Shown: positions 8,275 through 17,571, numbered from the stretch's first letter. The stretch: 64,000 bases of DNA from Streptomyces sp. 1222.5 (GCF_900105245.1 NZ_FNSZ01000001.1:7314001-7378000); one strand, 5' to 3'. Made by a program: numbers and translations. The notes: generated from the letters alone by a model not told the origin.

Positions 8275-9000
8275 TCAGCCGAGCGGCGCCCGGGGGAACC
8301 GCCGCTCCCGCACGCCCTTCTCCGCCGCCTGCCGCTCCTTGACGACGGCCGCGTACTCGTCGACGTACTCCTGCTCGGACAGCGTCAGGATGGCGTACAT
8401 GAGTTCGTCGGTGATGGCCCGCAGCACCGCCTTCTCGTTCTCCATGCCGGCGTACCGGGAGAAGTCGAGTGCCTTGCCGAAGCGGATGGTGACGGGGTGC
8501 ATCCTCGGGATCACCTTGCCGGGCGGCTGCGCCTCGAAGGTGCCGATCATCGCGCAGGGCACCACCGGCACGCCCGCCCGCAGCGCCATCACCGCGACAC
8601 CGACCTTGCCCTTGTAGAGGCGGCCGTCGTGCGAGCGGGTGCCCTCCGGGTAGATGCCGAGCAGTTCCCCCCTGCCGAGCACGCCGAGGCCCTCGCGGAT
8701 CGCGGCCTGCCCCGCCTCCTTGCCGGAGCGGTCCACCGGGATCTGGCCGGCGCTGCGGAAGAAGAACGCGGTGAGCCTGCCCTTCACCCCCGGCCCGGTG
8801 AAGTACTCCGCCTTGGCCAGGAAGGTGATGCGTCGCTTCAGGATCGCCGGCATCAGGAAGTGGTCGGAGAACGACAGATGATTGCCCGCGACGATCGCGG
8901 GACCCTCCGCGGGCACGTTCTCCAAGCCCTCGATCCGGGGCCGGAAGACGAGTCTGAGCAAGGGGCCCAACAGCACGTACTTGAGCAGGTAGTAGAACAC
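8275..9000 (-). CDS. plsC: 1-acyl-sn-glycerol-3-phosphate acyltransferase (PlsC family)
   Basis: A 241-residue membrane-associated acyltransferase. The catalytic NHxxxxD motif is NHLSFSD and the glycerophosphate-binding motif is YPEGTRS; PFRSAGQIPVDR-like and GVPVVPCAMIG segments are also present. The N-terminus FYYLLKYVLLGPLLRLVF is a membrane anchor. The GTG at 9000, preceded by GAGGGGCGAGAC, is chosen because it starts exactly at the conserved hydrophobic anchor. It should make phosphatidate from lysophosphatidate; the acyl donor cannot be told. It is separated from its right neighbour by about 500 bases without a gene. Confidence 0.9.
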   Translation of the reverse strand: MFYYLLKYVLLGPLLRLVFRPRIEGLENVPAEGPAIVAGNHLSFSDHFLMPAILKRRITFLAKAEYFTGPGVKGRLTAFFFRSAGQIPVDRSGKEAGQAAIREGLGVLGRGELLGIYPEGTRSHDGRLYKGKVGVAVMALRAGVPVVPCAMIGTFEAQPPGKVIPRMHPVTIRFGKALDFSRYAGMENEKAVLRAITDELMYAILTLSEQEYVDEYAAVVKERQAAEKGVRERRFPRAPLG

Positions 9001-9475
9001 GTCTCGCCCCTCACTCTGCCGGATGCGGCTCGACACCGGTGGATGAGCGCCCATGATCCCCGAGCGGGCCCGGACAGCGCTCCCCGTCATCTGTAACCGT
9101 CCGGAATCCACCTCATGCTGCCCCCGGGCTCCGGGTTCCCGGAACCGCGCGAGGACCGGCCGTACGGTGTGTCCGGACCACCGGCGCGCACGGCGACTGT
9201 CCGGGCGCCCTGGACGCGGGGCCCGCGGCTGCGACCTCGCTCCCGGAAGCCCGTGACGTCACGGTGCCGCAGTGTTCGCCGTCCTCCCTCACCGCGACCG
9301 CACCGGACGGGGCCCCGCGTCCCGCCCTCCCCGGCCGGAACTCGATCCCCGTGGATGCACAGGCCCGCCGCGGCCCCCGGCAGTCCCCCCCGTGCGGAGG
9401 AGCGTCCGCGGCCCGTAGGGGATGCCCCCCGATCAAGGAGCTGAAGCGGCTGCCCGGCACGTGCCGGGCACACGG
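9001..9475. other. Intergenic region without a supported gene
   Basis: About 475 bases between plsC and rocD. Several frames are open on both strands only because the DNA is GC-rich; none has a ribosome site, codon bias or recognisable motif. I see nothing else here except the rocD terminator at its right edge. Confidence 0.5.
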
Positions 9476-9508
9476 GCGGGGGCCGGCGCCCACGGCACCG
9501 GCCCCCGC
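9476..9508. terminator. Terminator of the rocD operon
   Basis: An 11-bp inverted repeat, GCGGGGGCCGG (9476-9486) and its complement (9498-9508), lies just past the rocD stop in the direction of transcription. No U-run. Confidence 0.65.
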
Positions 9509-9519
9509 TCGCGGATCCG

Positions 9520-10737
9520 TCAGACCAGCACCTTCTCCAGTGCCGCCAGCGCGGAGCGCAGTTCCTCCGCCGTGATGGTCAGCGGGGGCGCCAGCCGGAT
9601 CGTGGAGCCGTGGGTGTCCTTGACCAGGACGCCCTCCCGCATCAGCCGCTCACTGATCTCACGGCCGGTGCCGATCGCCGGGTCGACGTCGACGCCCGCC
9701 CACAGCCCGCGCGAGCGGAAGCCGAGCACGCCCCGGCCGACCAGCTCGGTCAGCCCGTCCCGAAGGACCACGCCCAGCTCGGCGGCCCGGCGCTGGAACT
9801 CCCCGGTCTCCAGCAGCCCCACCACGGCCGTGCCGACCGCCGCGGCGAGCGGGTTGCCGCCGAACGTGGAGCCGTGCTCGCCCGGGTGCAGCACACCCAG
9901 CACCTCGCGCCGGGCCACCACCGCCGACACCGGCACGATGCCGCCGCCCAGCGCCTTGCCGAGCAGCAGCACGTCCGGCACCACGTCCTCGTGCTCGACG
10001 GCGAGGGTACGGCCCGTACGGCCGAGGCCCGACTGGATCTCGTCCGCGATGAACAGGCAGCCCTTGCGCCGGGTCAGTTCGCGCACGCCGGCCAGATAGC
10101 CCTCGTCCGGGATGACGACACCGGCCTCGCCCTGGATGGGCTCGATCAGCACCGCCGCCGTCGTCTCGTCGACGGCCTCCTCCAGCGCCGCCAGGTCGTT
10201 GTACGGCACGATCCGGAAGCCCGGCGTGAACGGGCCGAAGCCCGCGCGGGCCGTCTCGTCCGTGGAGAAACTGACGATGGTCGTCGTCCGGCCGTGGAAG
10301 TTCTCCGCAGCGACCACGATCGTCGCCCGGTCGGCCGGGACGCCCTTCACGTCGTACGCCCACTTGCGGGCCACCTTGATGCCGCTCTCCACGGCCTCCG
10401 CGCCGGTGTTCATGGGCAGCACCATGTCCAGACCGGTCAGCTCCCCGAGCCGCTCCGCGAACTCCGCGAGCCGGTCGTTGTGGAAGGCGCGGGAGGTGAG
10501 CGTCAGCTGGTCCAGCTGCCGGTGCGCGGCCTCGACCAGGGCGGGGTGCCGATGGCCGAAGTTGAGCGCCGAGTATCCGGCGAGCATGTCGAGGTAGCGC
10601 TTGCCCTCGACGTCCTCCACCCAGGTGCCCTCGGCCCGGGCCACCACCACGGGCAGCGGGTGGTAGTTGTGCGCGAGGACGGGCTCCTCCGCACGGATCA
10701 GCTCGGCGGACGTGCGCGTGCGCGCGGGTGCGGTCAT
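9520..10737 (-). CDS. rocD: Ornithine aminotransferase
   Basis: A 405-residue class III pyridoxal-phosphate aminotransferase that converts ornithine and 2-oxoglutarate to glutamate semialdehyde and glutamate. The PLP lysine is in LLGKALGGG, with FIADEIQSGLGRTGR upstream and STFGGNPLAAAV downstream; the N-terminal LDMLAGYSALNFGHRHP matches ornithine-delta-aminotransferases. The ATG at 10737 overlaps the stop of the upstream dimethylargininase gene by one base (TGATG), so the two are coupled. An Lrp-type regulator lies just upstream on the same strand, suggesting amino-acid induction of arginine/ornithine breakdown. Confidence 0.94.
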   Translation of the reverse strand: MTAPARTRTSAELIRAEEPVLAHNYHPLPVVVARAEGTWVEDVEGKRYLDMLAGYSALNFGHRHPALVEAAHRQLDQLTLTSRAFHNDRLAEFAERLGELTGLDMVLPMNTGAEAVESGIKVARKWAYDVKGVPADRATIVVAAENFHGRTTTIVSFSTDETARAGFGPFTPGFRIVPYNDLAALEEAVDETTAAVLIEPIQGEAGVVIPDEGYLAGVRELTRRKGCLFIADEIQSGLGRTGRTLAVEHEDVVPDVLLLGKALGGGIVPVSAVVARREVLGVLHPGEHGSTFGGNPLAAAVGTAVVGLLETGEFQRRAAELGVVLRDGLTELVGRGVLGFRSRGLWAGVDVDPAIGTGREISERLMREGVLVKDTHGSTIRLAPPLTITAEELRSALAALEKVLV

Positions 10738-11546
10738 CAGCGGATCTCCTGGGTGCAGCACTTGATGCCGCCGCCGGCCTTGTGGAACTCCGACAGGTCG
10801 ACGGGGACGGGGACGTAGCCGTGGCCGGCCAGGCGCTCGGCGAGGGCCTCGGCGTGGGGCGCGATGAAGACGTTGCGGCCGTCGGACACGGAGTTCAGGC
10901 CGAACGCCATCGCGTCCTCCCGGGTGGCGAGCACCGCGTCCGGGTACAGCCGCCGCAGCACCTCCCGGCTGCCCGCCGAGAACGCCTCCGGGTAGTAGCA
11001 GATGTTGTCGTCGTCCAGCACGAACAGCGCCGTGTCGAGGTGGTAGAAGTACGGGTCCACCAGGGTCAGGCCGATCACCGGGTGGCCGAGGAACTCCTGC
11101 GCCTCCCGGTGCGCCTCGCGGGTGGTGCGGAACCCGGTGCCGGCCAGCACGTACCGGCCCGTCCACACCAGGTCGCCCTCGCCCTCCGACACCGACTCGG
11201 GGCGGTACACGTCGTAGCCCGCCGCCTTGAACCAGGTGTCGTAGTGGACCGACTCCGGGCGCCGCTCCGGCGCGTGGAAGAGGGAGCCGAAGACCCGGCC
11301 GCCGACCACGAACGCGGCGTTCGCGGCGAAGACCATGTCCGGCAGGCCGGCGACCGGCTCGACGGACTCGACGGTGTGACCGTGGGCGCGGTACGTGCGG
11401 ATCAGCGCCTGCCACTGGTCACGGGCGAGGTCCACGTCGACGGGCCGGTCGGGATGCATCCAGGGATTGATCGCGTACTGCACCGCGAAATGTGCGGGTT
11501 CGCAGACGAGGAAGCGCCGGTGGCGCGGCACACGATGTTCGGACAC
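10737..11546 (-). CDS. ddaH: Dimethylargininase-type amidinohydrolase
   Basis: A 269-residue guanidino-group hydrolase of the pentein fold. Catalytic features are GLPDMVFAANAAF, the histidine in FYHLDTAL and the cysteine near the C-terminus in GGIKCCTQE. Family members turn N-omega-methylated arginines into citrulline and methylamines; some act on arginine or ornithine derivatives instead, so the substrate is inferred. Coupling to rocD suggests both serve arginine-derived nitrogen catabolism. The ATG at 11546 is the only good start before the conserved RRFLVCEPAHF segment. Confidence 0.88.
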   Translation of the reverse strand: MSEHRVPRHRRFLVCEPAHFAVQYAINPWMHPDRPVDVDLARDQWQALIRTYRAHGHTVESVEPVAGLPDMVFAANAAFVVGGRVFGSLFHAPERRPESVHYDTWFKAAGYDVYRPESVSEGEGDLVWTGRYVLAGTGFRTTREAHREAQEFLGHPVIGLTLVDPYFYHLDTALFVLDDDNICYYPEAFSAGSREVLRRLYPDAVLATREDAMAFGLNSVSDGRNVFIAPHAEALAERLAGHGYVPVPVDLSEFHKAGGGIKCCTQEIR

Positions 11547-11629
11547 AGAGGGTTTCCTCCGCTTTCCAGTGTGTCACTGAGGGATGACACCACGGTAGGA
11601 AGCGCAGATCACCGCGACAAGCCCGAAAG

Positions 11630-11647
11630 GCTGCGCGCCCGCGCAGC
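11630..11647. promoter_or_regulatory. Palindromic operator candidate for the Lrp-type regulator
   Basis: GCTGCGCG-CC-CGCGCAGC is a perfect 8+8 palindrome between the regulator gene and the ddaH-rocD operon, about 85 bp upstream of ddaH. Position and symmetry suit an Lrp/AsnC site; binding is inferred. Confidence 0.4.
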
Positions 11648-11698
11648 ATCGCTGCGTTGTGAGCAGGGCGGACGCACGACCGCTGCGCATGATCGCGG

Positions 11699-12184
11699 TC
11701 ATTCCGGCGCCGCGTGGGTGGCGCCCGCTTCCGGGCTTTCCGGGAGAAGGTGGGACAACACCATCACGCTGATCGTCTTGCGGATGAACGGCTCGGTGCG
11801 GATCCGCTCCAGCACCTCCTCGAAGTGCTCCACGTCCCGCGCCCGCACGTGCAGCAGCGCGTCGGCGCCGCCGGTCACCGTCATGGCGGCGGTGATCTCC
11901 GGATGGTTGCGGACCACCTCCGCCAGGCGCCGCGGCGGGGCCGCGCCCTCGCAGTAGACCTCGACGTACGCCTCCGTGCGCCAGCCGAGCGCCGAGGGCT
12001 GCACCGTCGCCGTGAACCCGGTGATCACCCCGGTCTCCCGCAGCCGGTCCACCCGCCGCTTGACCGCCGTCGCGGACAGCCCCACGTCCGCCCCGATCTC
12101 GGCGAAGCTGGTGCGGGCGTTCGCCATCAGCGCGGTGGTGATCTTGCGGTCGAGGTCGTCGAACGTGAGCGTCCTGCTGTTCAT
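11699..12184 (-). CDS. Lrp/AsnC family transcriptional regulator
   Basis: A 161-residue feast/famine regulator. The N-terminal winged helix-turn-helix reads LDRKITTALMANARTSFAEI then VGLSATAVKRRVDRLRETG. The C-terminal RAM domain includes AAMTVTGGADALLHVRARD, which binds amino-acid effectors and forms octamers. It lies directly upstream of ddaH-rocD on the same strand with a palindrome in between, so it probably controls that operon in response to arginine or ornithine. Regulation is inferred from position only. Confidence 0.9.
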   Translation of the reverse strand: MNSRTLTFDDLDRKITTALMANARTSFAEIGADVGLSATAVKRRVDRLRETGVITGFTATVQPSALGWRTEAYVEVYCEGAAPPRRLAEVVRNHPEITAAMTVTGGADALLHVRARDVEHFEEVLERIRTEPFIRKTISVMVLSHLLPESPEAGATHAAPE

Positions 12185-12221
12185 GCGGGCACTGTAGGTC
12201 AGCCCTGCCGCCGGGGCCCCC

Positions 12222-12401
12222 TCAGGACTGGGTGACGACCATGGCGAGTGTCAGCAGCCCCAGGACGACCCAGCCGAACCACAGCCAGCCGTTGCTGCCG
12301 AGAGCGACCGTGTAGGCGGTCACGACGACGAGACCGCCGACCGTGAGGGCCCCCATCGCCTTGGTGGAGCCGTTCGTGGAGCCGTTCGTGGAACCGGGCA
12401 T
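12222..12401 (-). CDS. Small two-helix membrane protein with NGST repeats
   Basis: A 59-residue protein: a short N-terminal tail with the tetrapeptide NGST three times in succession (the last copy reads NGSTK), then two hydrophobic helices (GALTVGGLVVVTAYTVALG and LWFGWVVLGLLTLAMVVT). The tail is encoded by a tandem 12-15 bp repeat (GAGCCGTTCGTG) around 12365-12392. A GAGGAGGG ribosome site precedes the ATG at 12401. No known function; similar short membrane proteins are common in Streptomyces. It lies between the Lrp and CtaG-like genes. Confidence 0.7.
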   Translation of the reverse strand: MPGSTNGSTNGSTKAMGALTVGGLVVVTAYTVALGSNGWLWFGWVVLGLLTLAMVVTQS

Positions 12402-12484
12402 CGCGACACCCTCCTCGTGGTCCGTCCCCACCATGGTGCCCCGGTTCCCGCCCGTACGGGATGCCCGGACGGGAAGCGTTCCGC

Positions 12485-13435
12485 CTAGCCCTCGCGTGCG
12501 TTCAGCGAAGCCAGGTAGGCGTTGTACGCCTCCAGCTCCTTGTCGCCGTCCCGGTCCGCGGCCCGGTCCTTGCGCTTGGCCTGCCGCTGCTCGGAGCCGT
12601 ACCACTGGAACAGCAGCGCGATCAGCACCAGCACGGACGGGATCTCGCTGAAGGCCCACGCGATGCCGCCGGCCGCGTTCTGGTCGGCGAGAGCGTCGAT
12701 GCCGAGGGAGGCGGGCGGGTTCTGGAACGTCTCCACCATCGGCGTCGACGCCATCATCAGCGCGATGCCGAAGAACGCGTGGAACGGCATGCCCGCGAAC
12801 AGCTCCAGCATCCGCATCAGGTACCCCGGCCGGTGCGGGCCCGGGTCCACCCCGATGATCGGCCAGAAGAACACGACACCGACCGCGAGGAAGTGCACCA
12901 TCATCGCGACGTGCCCGGTCCGGGAACCCATCAGGAAGTCGAAGAGCGGGCTGAAGTACAGCGCGTACAGGCTCGCGATGAACAGCGGGATCGTGAAGGC
13001 GGGGTGGGTGATGACCCGCATGTACCGGCTGTGCAGCAACGCCAGCAGCAGCTCGCGCGGGCCCTTCCTGCCCCTGCCGGCGGTCGGCAGCGCCCGCAGC
13101 GCCAGCGTGACCGGGGCGCCGAGGAGGATCAGGATCGGCGACAGCATGCTGATCACCATGTGCTGCACCATGTGCACGCTGAACATGACCATGCCGTAGT
13201 CGTTCAGCCTGGTGCACATCACCAGCGCGATGGTGAGTACACCGACGACGTACGACACCGTACGGCTGACGGGCCACGCGTCCCCGCGCCGCCGCAGCCG
13301 TACGACCCCCCAGCCGTACAGAGCCAGGCCGGCCAGACAGGCGAGGAGGAAGAAGGGGTCCGCCGACCACTCAAGCCCTCGCGCCAGCGTGAACGGCGGC
13401 AGATCCATCATCATGCCGTGCCCGCTGTGATCCAT
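12485..13435 (-). CDS. CtaG-like (caa3-type) cytochrome c oxidase assembly membrane protein
   Basis: A 316-residue polytopic protein of the caa3_CtaG group. Histidine-bearing helices such as FSVHMVQHMVISMLSPILI, MMVHFLAVGVVFFWPIIG and GMPFHAFFGIALMM are diagnostic and may handle copper. The N-terminus DHSGHGMMMD is His/Met-rich, consistent with metal binding. About seven membrane helices precede a charged cytoplasmic tail. The ATG at 13435 starts at the His/Met segment; the earlier ATG at 13483 adds only basic residues. No oxidase subunit is encoded nearby, so the role in oxidase biogenesis is by family. Confidence 0.83.
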   Translation of the reverse strand: MDHSGHGMMMDLPPFTLARGLEWSADPFFLLACLAGLALYGWGVVRLRRRGDAWPVSRTVSYVVGVLTIALVMCTRLNDYGMVMFSVHMVQHMVISMLSPILILLGAPVTLALRALPTAGRGRKGPRELLLALLHSRYMRVITHPAFTIPLFIASLYALYFSPLFDFLMGSRTGHVAMMVHFLAVGVVFFWPIIGVDPGPHRPGYLMRMLELFAGMPFHAFFGIALMMASTPMVETFQNPPASLGIDALADQNAAGGIAWAFSEIPSVLVLIALLFQWYGSEQRQAKRKDRAADRDGDKELEAYNAYLASLNAREG

Positions 13436-13491
13436 CCGCCGGCTCCTGATTCGTGGGGGTTGTACGCGTCTGTCCGCCCACAAGAGTAGAA

Positions 13492-13523
13492 CCGCCCCCG
13501 GTCACGACCGTGACCGGGGGCGG
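13492..13523. terminator. Strong hairpin terminator of pfkA
   Basis: Perfect 15-bp stem, CCGCCCCCGGTCACG (13492-13506) and its complement (13509-13523), with a minimal loop, just past the pfkA stop and before the CtaG-like gene. Confidence 0.8.
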
Positions 13524-13539
13524 GTTGTCCACGGCTGGA

Positions 13540-14565
13540 CTACAGCACGCACTCCGCCTCGTCGTAGCGCTCGACGGGCACCGTCTTCAGGGACTCGACC
13601 GCTTCCGCCAGCGACACCATCACGATGTCCGTTCCGCGCAGAGCCGTCATCCGGCCGAACTCCCCGCGGTGGACCGCCTCCACGGCGTGCCAGCCGAACC
13701 GCGTGGCGAGCACCCGGTCGTACGCCGTCGGCGTGCCGCCGCGCTGCACGTGCCCGAGGATCACCGGCCGCGCCTCCTTGCCCAGGCGGTGCTCCAGCTC
13801 GACCGACAGCTGCCGCGCGATCCCCGCGAAGCGCTCGTGGCCGTAGATGTCCTTGCCGCCCTCGTCGAACTCCATGGAGCCCGGCCGAGGCTTGGCGCCC
13901 TCGGCGGCGACCACGATGGCGAACCGCTTGCCCGCCTCGAACCGCTCACCGACCTTCTTCGTCAACTCGTCGATGTCGAAGGGCCGTTCCGGTACGACGA
14001 TGGCGTGGGCGCCGGCCGCCATGCCGGAGTGCAGCGCGATCCAGCCGGTGTGGCGGCCCATGACCTCCACGATCAGCACGCGCTGATGGGACTCGGCGGT
14101 CGTCTTCAGCCGGTCGAGGGCCTCCGTCGCCACGGTCACCGCGGTGTCGAACCCGAAGGTGACGTCGGTGACGGCGATGTCGTTGTCGATCGTCTTCGGC
14201 ACGCCCACGATGGGCAGGCCGTTGTCCGACAGCAGGCGGGCCGCCTTCAGCGTGCCCTCGCCGCCGATCGGGATGATCGCGTCGAGACCGAGCTCCCTGA
14301 CATGGCCGCGGGCCCGCTCCACGCCGTCCCGCAGGTGCTCGGGACGGACCCGGGAGGAGCCGAGGATGGTGCCGCCGCGCGCCAGGATGCCGCCCACGGC
14401 GTCGAGGTCGAGCTTGAGGTAGTCGCACTCCAGGAGGCCCTTCCAGCCGTCCCGGAAACCGATGACCTCGTCGCCGTGGTCGGCGACGGCACGGTGCACG
14501 ACGGACCGGATGACGGCATTCAGGCCGGGGCAGTCGCCGCCGGACGTGAGGACACCAATGCGCAT
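13540..14565 (-). CDS. pfkA: 6-phosphofructokinase
   Basis: A 341-residue glycolytic kinase making fructose 1,6-bisphosphate. It begins RIGVLTSGGDCPGLNAVIR; the nucleotide loop reads GGEGTLKAA, the catalytic motif is PKTIDNDI, and MGRHTGWIAL is the fructose-6-phosphate region. A glycine in the phosphate loop (GGEGT) instead of Asp fits the ATP-dependent rather than pyrophosphate-dependent type. Streptomyces usually carry several pfk paralogues; this one is monocistronic and ends at a strong hairpin. About 235 bases upstream hold no gene. Confidence 0.94.
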   Translation of the reverse strand: MRIGVLTSGGDCPGLNAVIRSVVHRAVADHGDEVIGFRDGWKGLLECDYLKLDLDAVGGILARGGTILGSSRVRPEHLRDGVERARGHVRELGLDAIIPIGGEGTLKAARLLSDNGLPIVGVPKTIDNDIAVTDVTFGFDTAVTVATEALDRLKTTAESHQRVLIVEVMGRHTGWIALHSGMAAGAHAIVVPERPFDIDELTKKVGERFEAGKRFAIVVAAEGAKPRPGSMEFDEGGKDIYGHERFAGIARQLSVELEHRLGKEARPVILGHVQRGGTPTAYDRVLATRFGWHAVEAVHRGEFGRMTALRGTDIVMVSLAEAVESLKTVPVERYDEAECVL

Positions 14566-14801
14566 AGCCCGATTACCTTCTCAACGTGGGCCGGGAGACC
14601 GGACCACGTTGTCCGGCGGATTCCCGGCCACCCTACCGGCGGGACGGGGTGGCTCCGTAGCGGGCGTCCGCCTGCTGGACGCGCCTGCACATGTGAGCAG
14701 ACGCGCCGTCAGCCGGGCCCGTCACGAAGCCTGCCGGAAGGTGCTGAAGGGTGCCTTCAGCACACCGTGATCACGCCACGCGGGCTGCTGCGCGCCCGTA
14801 C

Positions 14802-15530
14802 CTACGCGGGCTGCTGCGCAGCGGCGATGCGCTCGTTGCGGAGCGCCTCGTACCAGCGGTCGTCGATCGGCGGCAGCGCGTTGACGTCCAGCGCCAGCTT
14901 CAGCAGCAGGTCGGCGATCTGCGGGTTGCGGGCCAGCACCGGACCGTGCATGTAGGTGCCGAAGACCGTCCCGTTGTACGCGCCCTCCGTGCCGTCCCCG
15001 GTGCCGTTGCCCTTGCCGATGCGGGTGCGGGCGAACGGGCGGGCCGAGGCACCGAGCTGCGTGACGCCCTGGTGGTTCTCGAAGCCGGTCAGCGGGGGCA
15101 GCCCGAGCTGCGGGTCGATGTCCGCCAGCACGTCACCGACGCACCGCTCGCCCTCGCCGCGCACCGAGACCACGTCGAGCAGGCCGAGGCCCGGCTCGCG
15201 CTGCCCGAGGTCGTTGATGAACTCGTGGCCGAGGATCTGGTAGCCGGCGCAGACGGAGAAGACGATCGCGCCGTTCTGCACCGCACGCTGGAGATGGCCG
15301 TCGCGGCGCAGCCGCTCGGCCGCGAGCCGCTGCGGCCGGTCCTCGCCGCCGCCGATCAGGTAGATGTCGCCGGAGGTCGGGATCGGCTGGTCGCTGCGCA
15401 CGTCGAGACGGGCCACGTCCAGACCGCGCTGCCGGGCCCGGCGCTCCACGACGAGGGCGTTGCCCTGGTCGCCGTAGGTGCTCAGCAGGTCCGGGTAGAT
15501 CCACACCAGCCGCAGTTGGTTGTCGCTCAT
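14802..15530 (-). CDS. gatD: Lipid II isoglutaminyl synthase, glutamine amidotransferase subunit GatD
   Basis: A 242-residue class I amidotransferase of the CobB/CobQ type. The nucleophile is the cysteine in FSVCAGYQILGHEF and the catalytic histidine is in GTYMHGPVLARNP; IYLIGGGEDRPQ forms the oxyanion side. With MurT it amidates the alpha-carboxyl of D-glutamate in lipid II, delivering ammonia from glutamine. It follows murT by 20 bases on the same strand, the order seen in other Gram-positive bacteria. The ATG at 15530 starts directly before the conserved LRLVWIYPDLLSTYGDQGN. Confidence 0.93.
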   Translation of the reverse strand: MSDNQLRLVWIYPDLLSTYGDQGNALVVERRARQRGLDVARLDVRSDQPIPTSGDIYLIGGGEDRPQRLAAERLRRDGHLQRAVQNGAIVFSVCAGYQILGHEFINDLGQREPGLGLLDVVSVRGEGERCVGDVLADIDPQLGLPPLTGFENHQGVTQLGASARPFARTRIGKGNGTGDGTEGAYNGTVFGTYMHGPVLARNPQIADLLLKLALDVNALPPIDDRWYEALRNERIAAAQQPA

Positions 15531-15550
15531 GAGTGATCGCCCTTCGAAGA

Positions 15551-16789
15551 TCAGTTGCCGACGCGGCGGCGCAGGTCCTGGAACGCGGTGTAGTTCGCGA
15601 TGACCTCGATCCGTCCGGGCGGGCACATCTGCACGGCCTGGTCGAGGTCGTCGCAGACCTGGAAGTGCTGGTTGGCCACTTCCAGGCGGACGGCCAGGTC
15701 CAGCTTCCGGTCGCCGATCACGAAGATCGGGTGGCCGGTCAGCCGGGTGTAGTCGACGTCCCACAGCCAGGAGGTGTCGGTGCCGTCGGCCCCACGGGCG
15801 TTCACGGACAGGATGACCGGCGCGGGCGGCGGGTCGATCAGGGAGAACGTCTCCAGCCAGCCGGCCGGGTTCTTGGCCAGCAGCAGCCGCAGGTCGCGGT
15901 TCTGGAACTGGACGACGTCGTACCGGCCGGCCACGGCCTGCACCTGGTACATCCGCTCCAGGGCGACCTGCGGCGGCACTCCGAAGACGGCGGCGACGGC
16001 CGCGGAGCTGGCCGCGTTGGCCTTGTTGGCGCGGCCCGGCAGCTGGAGGTGGATCGGCCAGGCGGAGCCGTGCGGGTCCAGCACGTGGTCCCCGGACAGC
16101 GCCCAGGTCGGCGTCGGCCGGCGGAAGCCGCACTCGCCGCAGAACCAGTCGTCGCCGGGGCGCTGCATCACGCCGCCGCACGACGGGCAGGACCAGGCGT
16201 CGTCCTTCCACATCTGCCCGGCCGCGACCCAGATCACGTTCGGGGAGGAGGAGGCGGCCCACACCACCAGCGGGTCGTCGCAGTTGGCGACGATCACGGC
16301 CTTCGACCCGGCGAGACCCTCACGCCAGTTCTCCGCGAGCATGCGGGTCTCGGCCGCGCGGTCCAGCTGGTCGCGGGAGAGGTTCAGCAGGGCGATGCAC
16401 TTGGGGCTGGTGTCCCGCGCCACGCCCGCCAGGTACTTCTCGTCGACCTCGATGACGCCGAACTTCGACTCCGAGCCGCCCGCGAGGGCGGAGGTGATGC
16501 CGGCCGGCATGTTGGCGCCGAGCGCGTTCGAGACGACCGGGCCGGCGGCGCGCAGAGCCTCCGCGATGAGCCGGGTGGTGGTGGTCTTGCCGTTGGTGGC
16601 CGACACCAGGACGACGTCCAGGTTCTGGGCCAGCCGCCCGAGAAGGTCGGGGTCGAGCCTCAGTGCGACCCGGCCACCGATCACCGACCCGCTGCCCCGT
16701 CCCGCGGCGCGCGATGCCGCAGCGACCGCCTTGCCCGCGGTCACGGCCAGCTTGGCCCGCGGCGAGAGCGGGTCCGAGTTGCCTGCCAT
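15551..16789 (-). CDS. murT: Lipid II isoglutaminyl synthase, MurT subunit
   Basis: A 412-residue Mur-ligase-like ATPase that activates the D-glutamate carboxyl of lipid II for amidation by GatD. It has the Mur P-loop SATNGKTTTTRL, then EVDEKYL and NLSRDQLDR, and an inserted four-cysteine zinc ribbon (CPSCGG and CGECGF) diagnostic of MurT. The C-terminal domain includes VILSVNARGADGTDTSWLWD. It forms a two-gene unit with gatD. The enzyme acts on the cytoplasmic face of the membrane. Confidence 0.95.
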   Translation of the reverse strand: MAGNSDPLSPRAKLAVTAGKAVAAASRAAGRGSGSVIGGRVALRLDPDLLGRLAQNLDVVLVSATNGKTTTTRLIAEALRAAGPVVSNALGANMPAGITSALAGGSESKFGVIEVDEKYLAGVARDTSPKCIALLNLSRDQLDRAAETRMLAENWREGLAGSKAVIVANCDDPLVVWAASSSPNVIWVAAGQMWKDDAWSCPSCGGVMQRPGDDWFCGECGFRRPTPTWALSGDHVLDPHGSAWPIHLQLPGRANKANAASSAAVAAVFGVPPQVALERMYQVQAVAGRYDVVQFQNRDLRLLLAKNPAGWLETFSLIDPPPAPVILSVNARGADGTDTSWLWDVDYTRLTGHPIFVIGDRKLDLAVRLEVANQHFQVCDDLDQAVQMCPPGRIEVIANYTAFQDLRRRVGN

Positions 16790-16941
16790 CAGTTCTCGAT
16801 CCTCCTTGCGTACGCGCCGCGCCTCAGGCCATCCGGCAGCGTGGTGTGAACCTCAGCCTATCGAGATCCATTCGCACACCCGAATCCCGGCCCATGCCTC
16901 CGGCGGCGGGCTTGAGCTGAACGAACCGTACCCTTGCCGCC

Positions 16942-17481
16942 ATGCGACACGGCACGATCCCGGGCGCCCACGGGCGCGTCCGGCCTCTCACCTTGCTCGG
17001 AGACGCGGTACTGCGCGAGCGGTGCCGGGAGGTCACCGACTTCGGCCCCGACCTGGCGGCGCTCGTGGAGGACCTGTTCGCCACGATGTACGCGGCGCGG
17101 GGGGTGGGTCTGGCCGCGAATCAGATCGGCGTCCCTTTGCGGGTGTTCGTCTACGACTGTCCCGACGACGAGGACGTGCGTCACCTGGGTCACGTGGTGA
17201 ACCCCCGCCTGGTGGAGAAGGACGGCGTGGTGATCCGCGGCCCGGAGGGCTGCCTGTCCCTGCCCGGCCTGGAGGCGGGTACCGAACGGTACGACCACGC
17301 GGTCGTCGAGGGTTTCACGGTGACGGGGGAGCCGGTCACCGTGCACGGCACGGGCTTCTTCGCCAGGTGCCTCCAGCACGAGTGCGACCACCTGGAGGGC
17401 ACGGTGTACGCCGATCACCTCACGGGTCGTCGGAAGCGCAGACTGGCGCGGCAGGTCTCCCGGGCCTCCTGGCACCGGTGA
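16942..17481 (+). CDS. def: Peptide deformylase
   Basis: A 179-residue metalloprotease that removes the N-formyl group from new proteins. All three family motifs are present: GVGLAANQI (motif 1), EGCLSLPG with the metal cysteine (motif 2) and QHECDHLEG with both metal histidines (motif 3). The ATG at 16942 gives a 20-residue lead before motif-bearing sequence, acceptable for the type found in actinobacteria. It is divergent from murT and is probably one of several def paralogues. Confidence 0.95.
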   Translation: MRHGTIPGAHGRVRPLTLLGDAVLRERCREVTDFGPDLAALVEDLFATMYAARGVGLAANQIGVPLRVFVYDCPDDEDVRHLGHVVNPRLVEKDGVVIRGPEGCLSLPGLEAGTERYDHAVVEGFTVTGEPVTVHGTGFFARCLQHECDHLEGTVYADHLTGRRKRRLARQVSRASWHR

Positions 17482-17571
17482 GGTGAGTCACCCGGGCGGG
17501 CGCCGGGCCGCGTCCGCGCGCGGCTCGGGCGGGACGGGCCCGCACCGGCTCCCGCCCGACCGCGGGACGCT

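Noticed and set aside
9087..9575. Several reading frames between plsC and rocD
   Set aside because: Composition is that of non-coding GC-rich DNA, with no ribosome site or family resemblance on either strand.
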